The translations under genes were made by a program, and so were the position numbers. Below the pieces are notes generated by a model. That model worked only from the letters and a program-made list of their open reading frames with translations, did no database searches and was not told where the DNA came from. From Flavobacterium sp. 1 (GTDB lineage: Bacteria > Bacteroidota > Bacteroidia > Flavobacteriales > Flavobacteriaceae), in the NCBI RefSeq assembly GCF_002797935.1, contig NZ_PGER01000001.1, positions 3,224,001-3,288,000 on the forward strand: a stretch of 64,000 nucleotides of DNA. Reading direction: 5' to 3'. This document shows, in pieces, positions 33,833 to 44,928 of the stretch. Numbering within the stretch: the stretch's first letter is position 1; every line of letters begins with the position of its first letter.

Positions 33833-34555
33833 TTATTTTGTGCAAACTACTTGTTCCGTAAATCTGAGATCTATTTTTTTATATTTATACAAAGAACTAT
33901 CCAAACTTACTTTTTGAAAAAAAGCTTTATAGTTTTGAAATTTACGTTCTGCATTCATCAAACTTCCAAAATCAATTTGATAATTATAATTTCTATTGAG
34001 CATTAATAAGCTACCATTAGGCATAATTTGTATGCCAATGATGTTTTTTCTCAAAAACGCATCATCATAAATTATCTTAAATAATTTAAATAAATCTTTG
34101 TTGTTTTTCTTGTTTATCTCCCCAGAAACAAGTGGAACCCGAGCTGTAAAATTCGCTGACAAGGGCATGGTATCACCCTCACTATCAATATAGAAAGAAC
34201 CCTCATCATTAAAGACTCTTGCAATAGGCGTCTTTTGTTTTACAACTGCTTTTAGAACACCATCGATACTCACATAAACATTTGCGTTCTCGATCATTTC
34301 TTGAGCATTTAATACTTGCTCCAATTTATTCAAATCTAGCCTATCTTTTCTTATACTTTTAGCATTCGAATTATTTTCTATCAACAATTTATTAACCGTT
34401 TCACTTTTTAAAAAAAGAGAGTTATCGCCTACAAAAACAACTTCAGCTTTAGTCAATTTTCTCTTAGAATTTCTTTTGGACGTAAACGAAAAAAGAAAAA
34501 CAACCAAAGAAAACATTAGTAATAATCTTATATTATTCCAATTAAAGACTTTCAT
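33833..34555 (-). CDS. ftsQ: Cell division protein FtsQ
   Basis: A 240-aa bitopic division protein with one N-terminal membrane helix (about 7-24) and a periplasmic POTRA/FtsQ region (VVFVGDNSLFLKSETVNKLL). It has the typical LDLNKLEQVLNAQEMIENANVYV pattern, cut here to KLEQVLNAQEMIENANVYV. The frame opens at 34588, but I use the ATG at 34555 (MKVFNWNN), which puts the helix near the N-terminus and reduces overlap with murC to 14 bp. It sits between murC and ftsA, as expected for the cluster. Confidence 0.9.
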   Translation of the reverse strand: MKVFNWNNIRLLLMFSLVVFLFSFTSKRNSKRKLTKAEVVFVGDNSLFLKSETVNKLLIENNSNAKSIRKDRLDLNKLEQVLNAQEMIENANVYVSIDGVLKAVVKQKTPIARVFNDEGSFYIDSEGDTMPLSANFTARVPLVSGEINKKNNKDLFKLFKIIYDDAFLRKNIIGIQIMPNGSLLMLNRNYNYQIDFGSLMNAERKFQNYKAFFQKVSLDSSLYKYKKIDLRFTEQVVCTK

Positions 34556-35891
34556 ATAACGCTTTTTTAATTGAAGGAACCATTTCACCTAAATCACCCG
34601 CTCCAATCGTTACAATTACAGTGGCTTCATTAGCTACAATTTCAGAAATTAAATCTTCTTTACTCACTATTTTTTTATGTTCATTTGTAATTTTATCCAT
34701 AAGCCATTGTGAAGTAATTCCTTCCATTGGCAATTCGCGCGCTGGATAAATTTCCATCAGAAAAACTTCATCAAAAGCCGATAAGCTTTTAGCAAAATTA
34801 TCAGCAAAATCTCTTGTTCTGCTGAATAAATGCGGCTGAAAAACAGCTAATACTTTTTGACCAGGATACAATTCCCTAACTGCTTGATGAACAGCATTTA
34901 TTTCAGTAGGATGATGTGCATAATCATCTATATATACTAAATTTTCTTCTTTAATCTGATACGAAAAACGTCTTCTTATTCCTTTGAAGGAATCTAAAGC
35001 CTTGGCAATACTATCAATAGGCGTACCGTATGTTACTGCCATCGCTAATGCCATTAAAGCATTCATCAGATTATGTTTGCCTGGCAGTCCGAAACGCAAA
35101 TCCTTAATAAGTCCTTTTGGTGTTTTTACATCAAAAACATAACTGCTGTTTTCTATTCTTACATTGAAAGCTTGAAAAACAGCCTCTTCATTTACCGCAC
35201 AAACAACACCTTCAATAGGTAATTCATTGGTTATAAAAAGATTATTTTTATCTTCAACTTTATTAGCAAATTCAACAAACGACGCTTCAATAGCATCACT
35301 TGTACCATAAATATCCAAATGATCGGCATCCATCGATGTAACACATGCAATATTTGGGTGCAAATGCAGGAACGAACGGTCAAATTCATCAGCTTCAACA
35401 ACTGTAACTGTTTTACCGTTTCCTATTAAATTAGAATTGTAATTCTCAACTATTCCTCCTATAAAAGCAGTAACATCGGCACCGCTTTCATATAAAATGT
35501 GCCCCAAAATACTGGAAGTTGTTGTTTTTCCATGTGTTCCTGCTACGGCAAAACAAAAAGTGTCCTTGGTAATAATCCCCAAAACTTCGGCTCTCTTTTT
35601 TAATTCATACCCGCGTTCCATGAAATAATTCCACTCTGAATGCGTAAACGGCACAGCTGGCGTTATAATAACTAATGTGTTTTCTGCATAATAATTAGTT
35701 GGAATCTGACTGATATCATCTTCAAAATGAATATCAATACCGCTTTCAATCAGTTCACTAGTAAGGATGGAAGGTGTTTTGTCATAACCTGAAACCTGCT
35801 TTCCAATGGCTTTAAAATAACGAGCCAAAGCACTCATCCCGATTCCTCCGATTCCTATGAAATAGACGTTATGTATTTGATTTAAATTCAT
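34542..35891 (-). CDS. murC: UDP-N-acetylmuramate--L-alanine ligase MurC
   Basis: A 449-aa cytoplasmic ATP-dependent ligase adding L-Ala to UDP-MurNAc. The N-terminal Rossmann part has YFIGIGGIGMSALAR, the central ATP loop is GTHGKTTT and the substrate-binding EADEFDRSF follows. The C-terminal domain has DDYAHHPTEI. The lengths and order are standard for Mur ligases. It sits between murG (64 bp upstream) and ftsQ (overlapping). Confidence 0.97.
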   Translation of the reverse strand: MNLNQIHNVYFIGIGGIGMSALARYFKAIGKQVSGYDKTPSILTSELIESGIDIHFEDDISQIPTNYYAENTLVIITPAVPFTHSEWNYFMERGYELKKRAEVLGIITKDTFCFAVAGTHGKTTTSSILGHILYESGADVTAFIGGIVENYNSNLIGNGKTVTVVEADEFDRSFLHLHPNIACVTSMDADHLDIYGTSDAIEASFVEFANKVEDKNNLFITNELPIEGVVCAVNEEAVFQAFNVRIENSSYVFDVKTPKGLIKDLRFGLPGKHNLMNALMALAMAVTYGTPIDSIAKALDSFKGIRRRFSYQIKEENLVYIDDYAHHPTEINAVHQAVRELYPGQKVLAVFQPHLFSRTRDFADNFAKSLSAFDEVFLMEIYPARELPMEGITSQWLMDKITNEHKKIVSKEDLISEIVANEATVIVTIGAGDLGEMVPSIKKALYESL

Positions 35892-35955
35892 TTTGCTTTA
35901 TTTTTTAGTATCATTCTTCCTTTATTCAAAAGAATTAGTCAAATGACAGATTTCT

Positions 35956-37044
35956 TTATTTAATCAGCTTGACAATTTCGTCAACGATTTGAACTGTTGC
36001 ATTGGGCTTAGCCAATAGCTTTATATTTTGACTTAATTGTTCCTGCTTTCCCATATCTTTTATCAAAGATTCAAAAACCAAACTGAAATCTTCCTCCAAT
36101 TGTGATTCTTTGAGCAAAATTGCTCCTTTCTTATCCACTATGGACTGAGCATTTTTAGTCTGATGATCTTCGGCAACATTAGGAGATGGAATAAAAATCA
36201 CTGGTTTTCCCACTATAGACAGTTCCGAGACCGATGAAGCTCCAGCTCTGGAAATTACAACATCTGCAGCTGCATAAACCAAATCCATTCTTTCGATAAA
36301 AGCCATTACCTGAACATTATATTGATTGTATTTTTTATAATCTTCAAAATAAAATTTTCCGCACTGCCAGATAACCTGAACATTTAATGAAAGTAATTTA
36401 TCTAATTCCTTTTCGATTAACTGATTGATTCTTCTAGCTCCAAGACTGCCGCCCAGAACCAATAATGTTTTTTTATTTTTATCTAATTTAAAATGAGTGA
36501 TAGCTTCATCTCTTTTAGACTGAATATCTAATAAATCCTGACGGACAGGATTCCCCGTTACGGTTATTTTTTCTTTAGGAAAAAATCTTTCCAAATTATC
36601 GTATGCTACACAAATACTATTTGCTTTTTTACTCAATAATTTATTAGTAATCCCGGGATATGAATTTTGTTCCTGAATAACTGTTGGAATATTCATGCTG
36701 TTAGCCATTTTCAACAATGGTCCGCTAGCAAAACCGCCTGTTCCAATAACAACATCTGGCTTGAATTGTTTAATGATTTTTCTTGATTTCCATAAACTGT
36801 CAATAAGCTTAAAAGGAAACATTGCATTTTGAAATGTCAATTTCCTTTGTAAACCAGCTATCCAAAGCCCTTTAATTTCATAACCTGCTTGAGGCACTTT
36901 TTGCATCTCCATTTTGTCTTTGGCACCCACAAACAAAATTTCGGCACCTGGAAAACGGGATTTCAATTCGTTTGCAATTGCAATGGCTGGGTAAATATGA
37001 CCTCCAGTACCGCCTCCGCTTAAGATAAATTTATGCTTTGCCAT
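35956..37044 (-). CDS. murG: UDP-GlcNAc transferase MurG
   Basis: A 362-aa peripheral membrane GT28 transferase that converts lipid I to lipid II. The N-terminal G loop is [12 protein letters not shown], the second is TGGFASGP, and the donor site in the C-domain has [16 protein letters not shown] and the AEDHQTKNA region. It lies between ftsW and murC in dcw order. Confidence 0.97.
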   Translation of the reverse strand: MAKHKFILSGGGTGGHIYPAIAIANELKSRFPGAEILFVGAKDKMEMQKVPQAGYEIKGLWIAGLQRKLTFQNAMFPFKLIDSLWKSRKIIKQFKPDVVIGTGGFASGPLLKMANSMNIPTVIQEQNSYPGITNKLLSKKANSICVAYDNLERFFPKEKITVTGNPVRQDLLDIQSKRDEAITHFKLDKNKKTLLVLGGSLGARRINQLIEKELDKLLSLNVQVIWQCGKFYFEDYKKYNQYNVQVMAFIERMDLVYAAADVVISRAGASSVSELSIVGKPVIFIPSPNVAEDHQTKNAQSIVDKKGAILLKESQLEEDFSLVFESLIKDMGKQEQLSQNIKLLAKPNATVQIVDEIVKLIK

Positions 37045-37122
37045 TTTGAAAATTTCTAAGTTGCTTCTTTTAATACTAAATTGTAACGAACTGTACTATA
37101 TTATAAATTCTAATAAACCCAA

Positions 37123-38445
37123 TTATTTCAACACCGCTTTCATTGGGTTGCTTGAATTATCCGTAATTGAATAATCGCTTGTGTCAAAATTGTCATTTAC
37201 ATTTTTAAAATCTGCCTCTTCGAGATCTGCTTCCATTTCTCTATCTATAAGTTTTTGAAGAATTTCTTCTCTCTTTTCTTTTTCTAATTTTTCTTGGGCA
37301 ATTTCTTCTTCTTTTTTGGTCACGCTTAAAATAATTCCGAGTCCAAAACAAGTCATCCAAATAGAACTTCCTCCGCTGCTTATTAAAGGCAGTGTCTGTC
37401 CTGTTACCGGCAATAATTCCACCGCAACAGCCATATTAATCATAGCCTGAAAAATCATTGGAAATCCTAAACCTATTACCACTAATTTCCCGAAAAGGGT
37501 ATTGGCTTTATGAGAAGCGACCACAAATCGAAATAACAAAAGCAAGTATAAAACCAAAACTCCTAGCCCTCCTACTAGTCCATATTCTTCAACAATAATG
37601 GCATAAATAAAATCGGATGAGGATTGTGGCAAGAAATTTTTCTGAACGCTTTTGCCTGGTCCCAAACCATATAGCTGCCCGGAAGCAATTGCGATTTTAG
37701 CCTTTTCAATTTGATAATTATCTTCGTCTGGTTTATTGGTGGTAAAATCTTCATACCTACTTTGCCAAGTGCTGACTCTGTTAAAAAATTTGGCCTCAGG
37801 AAAATTTTTACCGATTAGAACAAAGAGTGTCAAAAACACTACTCCTAAACCTATGATATAAAATATATATTTCATTGGGTATTTTCCAATAAATACGAGC
37901 ATAACAACCATAGAAAAAATCAGAGCCGTAGTAGAAAAATTTCCTGGTAGAATAAACATTAATGTTATAAAAACAGGGATCCAAAGCTGTACAAATGAAG
38001 TTTTGAATGTAATTGGTTCTTCTCTGCTTTTAGACAAGTAACGAGCTACAAAAACAAACAAAATAATAGCAGCCAAAGTAGATGTTTGAAAAGAAAGTCC
38101 TACGAATGGTATCTGAATCCACCTGCTAGCATTTGCACCTGCAATTACTGTTCCTTTAATTAAAGTATAAGCTAATAAAACCCAAACTATAGGCAGTCCA
38201 ACTTTCGAGATTCCTCTAAAATAATGATATGGTACATTGTGTACCCAAAAAATGATTGCAAAACCAAAGCAAATATGTAAAAAATGTTTTACCAGATAAC
38301 CCAAAGTATTTCCCGTACCATGACCTAAATACGCCAAATTACTACTGGCACTAAAAACAGGCATAAAAGAAAACAGAGCTAATAAGGCCACAAATGACCA
38401 AATGCCTTTATCTCCTTTTAACTTGTTAATTAGTTCTTTCATCAT
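37123..38445 (-). CDS. ftsW: Lipid II glycosyltransferase FtsW (SEDS)
   Basis: A 440-aa SEDS-family polymerase with ten membrane segments spread over residues about 15-380. It has the SEDS-typical ILPGNFSTTALIF (aspartate of the usual DxG replaced), the large loop with YGLGPGKSVQKNFLPQSSSDFIYAI, shown here as GLGPGKSVQKNFLP and SSSDFIYAI, and PLISSGGSS near the end. A charged cytoplasmic tail of about 60 residues follows. It is the septal partner of the PBP encoded upstream at 42581-44584. Confidence 0.95.
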   Translation of the reverse strand: MMKELINKLKGDKGIWSFVALLALFSFMPVFSASSNLAYLGHGTGNTLGYLVKHFLHICFGFAIIFWVHNVPYHYFRGISKVGLPIVWVLLAYTLIKGTVIAGANASRWIQIPFVGLSFQTSTLAAIILFVFVARYLSKSREEPITFKTSFVQLWIPVFITLMFILPGNFSTTALIFSMVVMLVFIGKYPMKYIFYIIGLGVVFLTLFVLIGKNFPEAKFFNRVSTWQSRYEDFTTNKPDEDNYQIEKAKIAIASGQLYGLGPGKSVQKNFLPQSSSDFIYAIIVEEYGLVGGLGVLVLYLLLLFRFVVASHKANTLFGKLVVIGLGFPMIFQAMINMAVAVELLPVTGQTLPLISSGGSSIWMTCFGLGIILSVTKKEEEIAQEKLEKEKREEILQKLIDREMEADLEEADFKNVNDNFDTSDYSITDNSSNPMKAVLK

Positions 38446-38545
38446 ATATTAATTTAGTAGGTTTATAAGGATTATGAGATTATTGAAATGAATTTAGAAT
38501 TACAATAATCTAAACATTCTAAACTCTTGCCCTTTTAAACTTATT

Positions 38546-39877
38546 TTATAAATTTTTAACAGCTTGTTTAAATTGTCTTCCTCTGTCTTCATAACTTTCG
38601 AACAAATCAAAACTCGCACATGCTGGCGACAATAAGACAGTATCCCCTTTTTCAGATAAACGCTGCGCCATTTTAACCGCTTCGTTCATACTGTTTACTT
38701 CAACCATAATATCAACTACATTTCCAAAAGCATCAATAATTTTTTTGTTATCAATTCCTAAACAGATAATAGCTTTTACTTTCTCACGAACAAGCGACAT
38801 TAATTCATGATAGTCATTCCCTTTATCAACACCTCCCACAATCCAGACAGTAGGCGTATTCATACTCTCTAAAGCGAAAAAAACGGAATTAACATTAGTA
38901 GCTTTGGAATCATTGATGTACTGTACATTTTGAATTTTAAGAACTTTTTCCAAGCGATGCTCAACACCTTGAAAATTAGACATGCTTTCACGAATAGTAG
39001 TCTTTCTAATTTTCAAGATATTAGCCACCGAACTTGCTGCCATAGCATTTTTCAAATTATGTTTTCCTTCTAATGAAATGTGCTCTGTATCCATTGCAAA
39101 CTCTTCTTGATTGATCTTAACTTCCATTGTGTTATTTTTTATATATGCTCCTTCGCTATATTCATCGGTCAATGAAAAAGGAATTAATTTAGCTTTTACT
39201 GTATTATTTTTTAACCATTCTAAAATTGCCTCGTCATTTGCATCATAAATAAGGAAATCTTCCTCGGTTTGATTCATTGTAATTCTAAACTTTGAATCAA
39301 TATAATTTTGATATTTATAATCGTAACGATCCAAATGATCTGGACTTATATTTGTTATTATGGCAATATGCGGTTTAAACTCCAAAATTCCATCGAGCTG
39401 AAAACTGCTTAACTCGATAACATAGAAATCATAATTGTTATCTGCTACCTGCCAAGCAAAACTCTTACCTACATTCCCAGCCAGCCCAACATTTAATCCT
39501 GCCGCTTTCAACACATGATAGGTTAGCATAGTAGTGGTCGTTTTACCGTTACTACCTGTTATACCGATGCAGACTGCATTTGTAAAAGCTGCAGCAAATT
39601 CGATTTCAGAGATTACAGAAACACCTTTGCCCTTTAATTGCTTTACGATGGGTGATTTGTCAGGAATACCGGGACTCTTCATCACTACGTCGGCATTCAA
39701 AACCAATTCCTCAGTATGCTTTTCTTCTTCCCAAGGGATTTCATTAATAATCAACACCTCCTTGTAGCTATCTTTTATCTTTCCAAAATCGGAAACAAAA
39801 ACATCATAGCCTTGTTTTTTTCCGAGGATTGCAGTACCCACACCGCTTTCTCCTCCTCCTAATATCACTAGCCTCAT
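38546..39877 (-). CDS. murD: UDP-MurNAc-L-Ala--D-Glu ligase MurD
   Basis: A 443-aa Mur ligase adding D-glutamate. The N-terminal part is RLVILGGGESGVG, the ATP loop GITGSNGKTTTT, the central domain NISPDHLDRYDY and the C-terminal domain INDSKATNV, a MurD mark. The region LLSPACASFDLF also fits MurD. It starts 3 bp after the mraY stop. Confidence 0.97.
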   Translation of the reverse strand: MRLVILGGGESGVGTAILGKKQGYDVFVSDFGKIKDSYKEVLIINEIPWEEEKHTEELVLNADVVMKSPGIPDKSPIVKQLKGKGVSVISEIEFAAAFTNAVCIGITGSNGKTTTTMLTYHVLKAAGLNVGLAGNVGKSFAWQVADNNYDFYVIELSSFQLDGILEFKPHIAIITNISPDHLDRYDYKYQNYIDSKFRITMNQTEEDFLIYDANDEAILEWLKNNTVKAKLIPFSLTDEYSEGAYIKNNTMEVKINQEEFAMDTEHISLEGKHNLKNAMAASSVANILKIRKTTIRESMSNFQGVEHRLEKVLKIQNVQYINDSKATNVNSVFFALESMNTPTVWIVGGVDKGNDYHELMSLVREKVKAIICLGIDNKKIIDAFGNVVDIMVEVNSMNEAVKMAQRLSEKGDTVLLSPACASFDLFESYEDRGRQFKQAVKNL

Positions 39878-39880
39878 ATA

Positions 39881-41113
39881 TTATCTCAATTTCAGTGTGA
39901 CAATAGACAAAATGGCTAACATAATTGCAACAACCCAAAATCGTGTGACTATCTTACTTTCATGATATCCTTTCTTTTGATAATGATGATGAAGCGGCGC
40001 CATTAAAAAGATTCTGCGTCCTTCACCATAACGTTTTTTCGTATATTTAAAATAACTTACCTGTAAAACAACTGAGAAGTTTTCAACCAAAAAGATACCG
40101 CAAAACAAAGGAATAAGCATTTCTTTACGTACTGCAATAGCCAGAACCGCAATAATTCCTCCGATGGTTAAACTCCCTGTATCTCCCATAAAAACAGAAG
40201 CCGGATAGGAGTTGTACCAAAGAAAACCAATTAATGCTCCAAGAAAAGAAGCTATAAATACGGTCATTTCTCCAGAATTGGGTATATACATTATATTAAG
40301 ATAGTTGGAAAAAATAATATTCCCTGACACAAACGTAAAAATCATAAGAGCAAAAACGGACACTGCAGAAGTTCCCGCTGCCAAGCCATCAATACCATCG
40401 GTTAGATTAGCTCCATTAGAAACTGCGGTAATAATGAAAATCACAACTGGTATAAAAATTAGCCACGCCCATTTTTCATAACCTTCACCTGTCCATGCTA
40501 ATACTTCGGCATAATCAAACTCGTTATTTTTGAAAAAAGGAATAGTTGTAGCCGTAGATTTCTCTTCAACAGGAGCTTGTTTAATTACATTTTCAGTTGC
40601 AGTTGTTTTAAAAATATCACTTTTGCCTGTATCCGTTCTAACAGTAACTGCCGGGCTAAAATAAAGCACAGAACCAACGATTACTCCTAAACCTACCTGA
40701 CCAAAAACCTTAAAAATACCTTTAAGACCTTGTTTGTCTTTCTTGAATATTTTAATATAATCATCAATAAAACCAATAATTCCCATCCACAAGGTAGTAA
40801 CTATTAATAAAACAATATAGATGTTATGCAGTTTTGCAAAAAGTACAACCGGAACAAGAGTAGCAAAAATGATAATGATACCTCCCATTGTAGGCGTACC
40901 CGCTTTTTCATTTTGTCCTGCCAATCCAAGTTCGCGTACTGTTTCACCAACTTGCTGTCTGCTTAAAAAACTGATTATACGTTTTCCATAAATAGTAGAC
41001 AGTAACAACGATAACAATAATGCCAAAGAGGATCTAAAAGTGATATATTGAAAAACCCCAGTACCAGGAACATCCATTACTTTGTCTAAATATTGAAATA
41101 AGTAGTATAGCAT
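39881..41113 (-). CDS. mraY: Phospho-MurNAc-pentapeptide transferase MraY
   Basis: A 410-aa polyprenyl-phosphate transferase making lipid I, with about ten membrane helices. The family motifs are present: PTMGG near the N-terminus, GFIDDYIK, the [13 protein letters not shown] equivalent [13 protein letters not shown] and the cytoplasmic [12 protein letters not shown] loop of ~70 residues near 160-225 is longer than in E. coli (360 aa), as is common in Bacteroidota. It lies between murE and murD. Confidence 0.97.
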   Translation of the reverse strand: MLYYLFQYLDKVMDVPGTGVFQYITFRSSLALLLSLLLSTIYGKRIISFLSRQQVGETVRELGLAGQNEKAGTPTMGGIIIIFATLVPVVLFAKLHNIYIVLLIVTTLWMGIIGFIDDYIKIFKKDKQGLKGIFKVFGQVGLGVIVGSVLYFSPAVTVRTDTGKSDIFKTTATENVIKQAPVEEKSTATTIPFFKNNEFDYAEVLAWTGEGYEKWAWLIFIPVVIFIITAVSNGANLTDGIDGLAAGTSAVSVFALMIFTFVSGNIIFSNYLNIMYIPNSGEMTVFIASFLGALIGFLWYNSYPASVFMGDTGSLTIGGIIAVLAIAVRKEMLIPLFCGIFLVENFSVVLQVSYFKYTKKRYGEGRRIFLMAPLHHHYQKKGYHESKIVTRFWVVAIMLAILSIVTLKLR

Positions 41114-41120
41114 ATTGTTT

Positions 41121-42584
41121 TTATTTTAATAGTTGATCTAAAATTTCTTTTACATTCTTCATGTCATCAAAATCATGACGTACCCCTTTGATTTCCTGAT
41201 AAGTTTCATGCCCTTTACCAGCAATCAATATAATATCGTTTGGCTGTGCCAATTGACAAGCTGTTTTAATTGCTTGAAATCTATCGGTAATTGACAAAAC
41301 TTTCTTGAAATTTTGAGCCTGAACCCCTTTTTCCATTTCTTTAATAATCGTTTCTGGCTCTTCATTTCTAGGATTATCAGAAGTCAAGATTACTTTATCA
41401 CTCAATTCAGTTGCGATATTAGCCATAACTGGGCGTTTTGCAGTATCTCTATTACCTCCGCAACCTACTACAGTAATTAATTGTTCATTTTTAGTACGAA
41501 CATCATTAATCGTATTCAAAACATTTTCTAGTGCATCTGGCGTATGGGCATAATCCACTATAGCCGTTATATTAGTGTTGGAAACAATATATTGGAATCG
41601 TCCAGAAACACTTTCTAATTCAGACATCAGTCTAAGAACTTCAAAACTGTCTAAACCAAGCTCAACAGCTGTTCCGTATATTGCCAAAAGATTATAAGCA
41701 TTGAAAGTTCCTATCAATTTCACCCAAACTTCATTGCCATTTACTTTTAACAATAAACCAGACAATTGATTTTCTAGAATCTGAGCTTTATAATCAGCGT
41801 ATGTTTTTAAGGCGTATGTCAATTTTCGGGCGGAAGTGTTTTGAAGCATTACCGGACCATTTTTGTCGTCACTGTTGGTCAAAGCAAAAGCAGTATTGGG
41901 CAAATGATCAAAAAAAGATTTCTTAACATCTCTGTATTCGGCAAACGTTGGATGATAATCTAAATGATCATGAGAAAGATTCGTAAATATTCCGCCTCTA
42001 AAATGCAATGCTTCAGTACGTTTTTGATGAATACCATGGGAGCTCACTTCCATAAAACAATATTCAACTCCTGCCTCTATCATTTCATTAAGAAAATAAT
42101 TGATCGTAATAGAATCTGGTGTTGTATGAGTAGCTTTGTGTTCTGCATCATCTACTAAAATTTTCACAGTAGACAGCAATCCTACTTTAAAACCCGCTTT
42201 TTTGAACAGCTGATACAACAGCGAAGCAATAGTAGTTTTACCATTTGTCCCTGTAATACCAATTAATTCAAGCTTTCGCGAAGGATTATCATAAAAATTG
42301 GCTGCCATAAAAGCCAATGCTGCATTTGTATCTTTTACACAAACATAGGTTACCCCATTCATCAGATTTTCTGGGAGCGTGTCACAGATAACTGCTGTTG
42401 CTCCGAGTCCAATCGCTTTTTCAATAAAATCATGACCATCCGAAATAGTACCGCGAATCGCTACAAATACATCATTTTCTTCAATTTTTCTTGAATCAAA
42501 ATGCAGCTGATTTACAGTAATTTCAGTAGAACCCGTTACAGATTCTATTGCCACTTTATATAATATGTCTTTTAATATACTCAT
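41121..42584 (-). CDS. murE: UDP-MurNAc-tripeptide ligase MurE
   Basis: A 487-aa Mur ligase adding the third peptide residue. The ATP loop is [10 protein letters not shown], the domain core has [14 protein letters not shown] and the C-terminal domain [10 protein letters not shown]. The DNPR motif is what marks ligases specific for meso-diaminopimelate, so DAP-type peptidoglycan is expected. Its start overlaps the PBP stop by 4 bp. Confidence 0.97.
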   Translation of the reverse strand: MSILKDILYKVAIESVTGSTEITVNQLHFDSRKIEENDVFVAIRGTISDGHDFIEKAIGLGATAVICDTLPENLMNGVTYVCVKDTNAALAFMAANFYDNPSRKLELIGITGTNGKTTIASLLYQLFKKAGFKVGLLSTVKILVDDAEHKATHTTPDSITINYFLNEMIEAGVEYCFMEVSSHGIHQKRTEALHFRGGIFTNLSHDHLDYHPTFAEYRDVKKSFFDHLPNTAFALTNSDDKNGPVMLQNTSARKLTYALKTYADYKAQILENQLSGLLLKVNGNEVWVKLIGTFNAYNLLAIYGTAVELGLDSFEVLRLMSELESVSGRFQYIVSNTNITAIVDYAHTPDALENVLNTINDVRTKNEQLITVVGCGGNRDTAKRPVMANIATELSDKVILTSDNPRNEEPETIIKEMEKGVQAQNFKKVLSITDRFQAIKTACQLAQPNDIILIAGKGHETYQEIKGVRHDFDDMKNVKEILDQLLK

Positions 42585-44584
42585 GATAATTCCAATAGAA
42601 TTGATGAATTTTTTACAATATTCTGACCCGCCTGAAGAGATTGTTTTTTAACTTTTCCAACTCCGACAACTTTAACTTTCAAACCTAGATTCCCTAATAA
42701 AGCAACTGCATCCATTCCAGCCATACCTCTTACATTTGGAATCACATTTTGCTTTTTTTGAGCCTTTGCATAGTAAGCATTATAATTACTTTCTTGTTTT
42801 GGATTCGGACTGTCCAATTTCTTAATCACATTAGTTGAAGGCGTATCTGTAAATATTTTTTGAGCAATCCTTTTAAAGACTGGCCCGGCAACATCAGCTC
42901 CATAATAGTTATTCCCAGAAGTATTAGGCTTATGAACCACTACAATACAAGAATACTTAGGATTATCAGCTGGAAAATAGCCAACAAATGAAGATGCGTA
43001 ATACTTATCCATTCCTCCATTTTGAGCATAATTCACTGCCGCAGTACCCGTTTTTCCAGCCATAGAAAAATCCTTAGAATACAATTTAGATCCCGTACCT
43101 TTTTTTACCACATTTGCAAGAACAGCCCGAACTTTATTTAATGTTTCATCTGAACAAATCTTTGGATTCATTACCTCAGTATTGTATTTTTTTATGGTTT
43201 TGTCCCATGCCTTAATCTCTGTTACCAACATTGGTTTTACCATAACACCATTATTTGCAACCGCATTATAAAATGTCAATGTTTGCAATGGCGTAACCGA
43301 AACTCCATATCCAAATGCCATCCACGGAAGCGAAATATTAGACCAATTTTTATCACTTGGCTGTGGTATAAAAGGCACTCCTTCACCTCTAAAAGCCAAT
43401 CCTAATTTTTTATTTAATCCAAATGAATTCACATGATTTACAAATCTTGTCGGATCATTTTTATAATTATTATATACCGCCTGTACCATTACAGTATTTG
43501 AAGAAAGTTCAAAACCGCGAGCTAAAGATACTTTACCATAACCTCCTTCATGAGAATCTCTCACCTTGCGGCCAGAATAGGTAATTATGCCTCCATGACT
43601 ATCGTAAACCGTACTCGTATCCGCTACTTTATCTTCTAATATTGCAATTAAATCGACCAATTTAAAAGTCGAACCCGGTTCATGTGACTCAGCATAAGCA
43701 TAATTTGTAGTCTCGTAATAAATACCGTCATTACCTCTTCCTAAATTGGAAATTGCTTTAACTTGACCTGTTTTAGTTTCCATAACTACAACACAACCAT
43801 GATCTGCCTCATATTCTTCCAGTTGTTTTAATAAAGCATGGTGTGCAATATCTTGTATATAAACATCTATGGTTGAAATTACATCATAACCGTCTTGAGG
43901 CTCCACTTCGTTTACATCACGAATGGGCTTCCATTGCCCTTTTGCTATTTTTTGCTTTAATATTTTTCCGTCTTTTCCGTTAAGATATTTGCTATACGCC
44001 CACTCAATTCCTTTTCCATCTGAATATCCTTCGGGCATTTTTCTTTCATAACCAATACTGCGTTTTGCTATCTGCCCAATTGGATATTCTCTAATCGTTT
44101 TTTGTTCAACAATAATACCGCCTTTGTATGCTCCCAAATTAAATAATGGAAACCCTTTTATTTTCATATATTGGGTAAAACTCAATCCTTTGGCTATCAA
44201 ATAATACCTGTTTTTATGTACTCTGGCTTTTCTTAATTCATTTTGAATGGTACTGCTGGATTTTTTAAGTAGCATCCCTAATGAATCCGACAGCAGTTTT
44301 ACATTTTTTTCAAATGCTTCATTTTTTGGCGCAACTGCATCAAAACGGATAGCGTAGCTGGGAATTGAAGTCGCCAAAAGACTCCCGTCTGCTGAATAGA
44401 TGTTTCCTTTATTAGCAGGAATAACAAAATTCTTCACCGTTCTTTCTTTAGCTAACTCTCTGTAATGATCGCCATCAACCCATTGAATATTAGTTAACTT
44501 TACAGCAATAGCAATTGCCATCAAAAAGATGAAAAAGGCAACCAGATAGGTTCTATAGGATATATATTTATCTTCTACTGCCAT
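42581..44584 (-). CDS. ftsI: Septal penicillin-binding protein (FtsI/PBP3-like) with PASTA domain
   Basis: A 667-aa class B transpeptidase for septal wall synthesis. It has a cytoplasmic start and one membrane helix (about 13-30), the dimerisation/pedestal region, and the transpeptidase with S-x-x-K SHEPGSTFKLVD, S-x-N ELSSNTVM and K-T-G MAGKTGTA. A C-terminal PASTA domain (about 608-667, VIPNVRGMAGMDAVALLGNLG) is present. E. coli FtsI lacks PASTA; it is common in Bacteroidota and Gram-positives. It overlaps both the FtsL-like gene and murE by a few bases. Confidence 0.95.
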   Translation of the reverse strand: MAVEDKYISYRTYLVAFFIFLMAIAIAVKLTNIQWVDGDHYRELAKERTVKNFVIPANKGNIYSADGSLLATSIPSYAIRFDAVAPKNEAFEKNVKLLSDSLGMLLKKSSSTIQNELRKARVHKNRYYLIAKGLSFTQYMKIKGFPLFNLGAYKGGIIVEQKTIREYPIGQIAKRSIGYERKMPEGYSDGKGIEWAYSKYLNGKDGKILKQKIAKGQWKPIRDVNEVEPQDGYDVISTIDVYIQDIAHHALLKQLEEYEADHGCVVVMETKTGQVKAISNLGRGNDGIYYETTNYAYAESHEPGSTFKLVDLIAILEDKVADTSTVYDSHGGIITYSGRKVRDSHEGGYGKVSLARGFELSSNTVMVQAVYNNYKNDPTRFVNHVNSFGLNKKLGLAFRGEGVPFIPQPSDKNWSNISLPWMAFGYGVSVTPLQTLTFYNAVANNGVMVKPMLVTEIKAWDKTIKKYNTEVMNPKICSDETLNKVRAVLANVVKKGTGSKLYSKDFSMAGKTGTAAVNYAQNGGMDKYYASSFVGYFPADNPKYSCIVVVHKPNTSGNNYYGADVAGPVFKRIAQKIFTDTPSTNVIKKLDSPNPKQESNYNAYYAKAQKKQNVIPNVRGMAGMDAVALLGNLGLKVKVVGVGKVKKQSLQAGQNIVKNSSILLELS

Positions 44585-44922
44585 AACTTTTCTAAGAAAT
44601 TTTTCTCTTCAGGTTCTTTAACTTCAATTTTTACAGGAGGAACTGTTGATGGAAAAATTTGTCTTTCTTCCATTTTTGCCGAAACCGTAGATTCCATTTT
44701 AAGCTTCATCAGCTCCGAACGTCTGTCTACAAATTCAGAGCGCAGTTCTTTTACCTTATTGGTCAATTCAACAATCTTAAATACTTTTTGTTCGTAACGC
44801 TGTGTATTGGCAATCATTATTATAGCAAGTAAAATCACAAAGACAATAAAGCGCCAATTTTTGACTGCATTATCATCTATAAGAAACTGTGCTTTTAATA
44901 TGTTATAGATTCCACCTTTCAT
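44575..44922 (-). CDS. FtsL-like bitopic division protein
   Basis: A 115-aa protein in the ftsL position between rsmH and the PBP. It has a short cytoplasmic N-terminus, one membrane helix (about 24-41), then a coiled coil with heptad leucines (VELTNKVKELRSEFVDRRSE) and a short Pro/Glu tail. This is the FtsL-like layout, and in E. coli FtsL works with FtsB and FtsQ. Sequence similarity within this family is weak, so the call rests on topology and position. Confidence 0.85.
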   Translation of the reverse strand: MKGGIYNILKAQFLIDDNAVKNWRFIVFVILLAIIMIANTQRYEQKVFKIVELTNKVKELRSEFVDRRSELMKLKMESTVSAKMEERQIFPSTVPPVKIEVKEPEEKNFLEKLWQ

Positions 44923-44928
44923 TATATA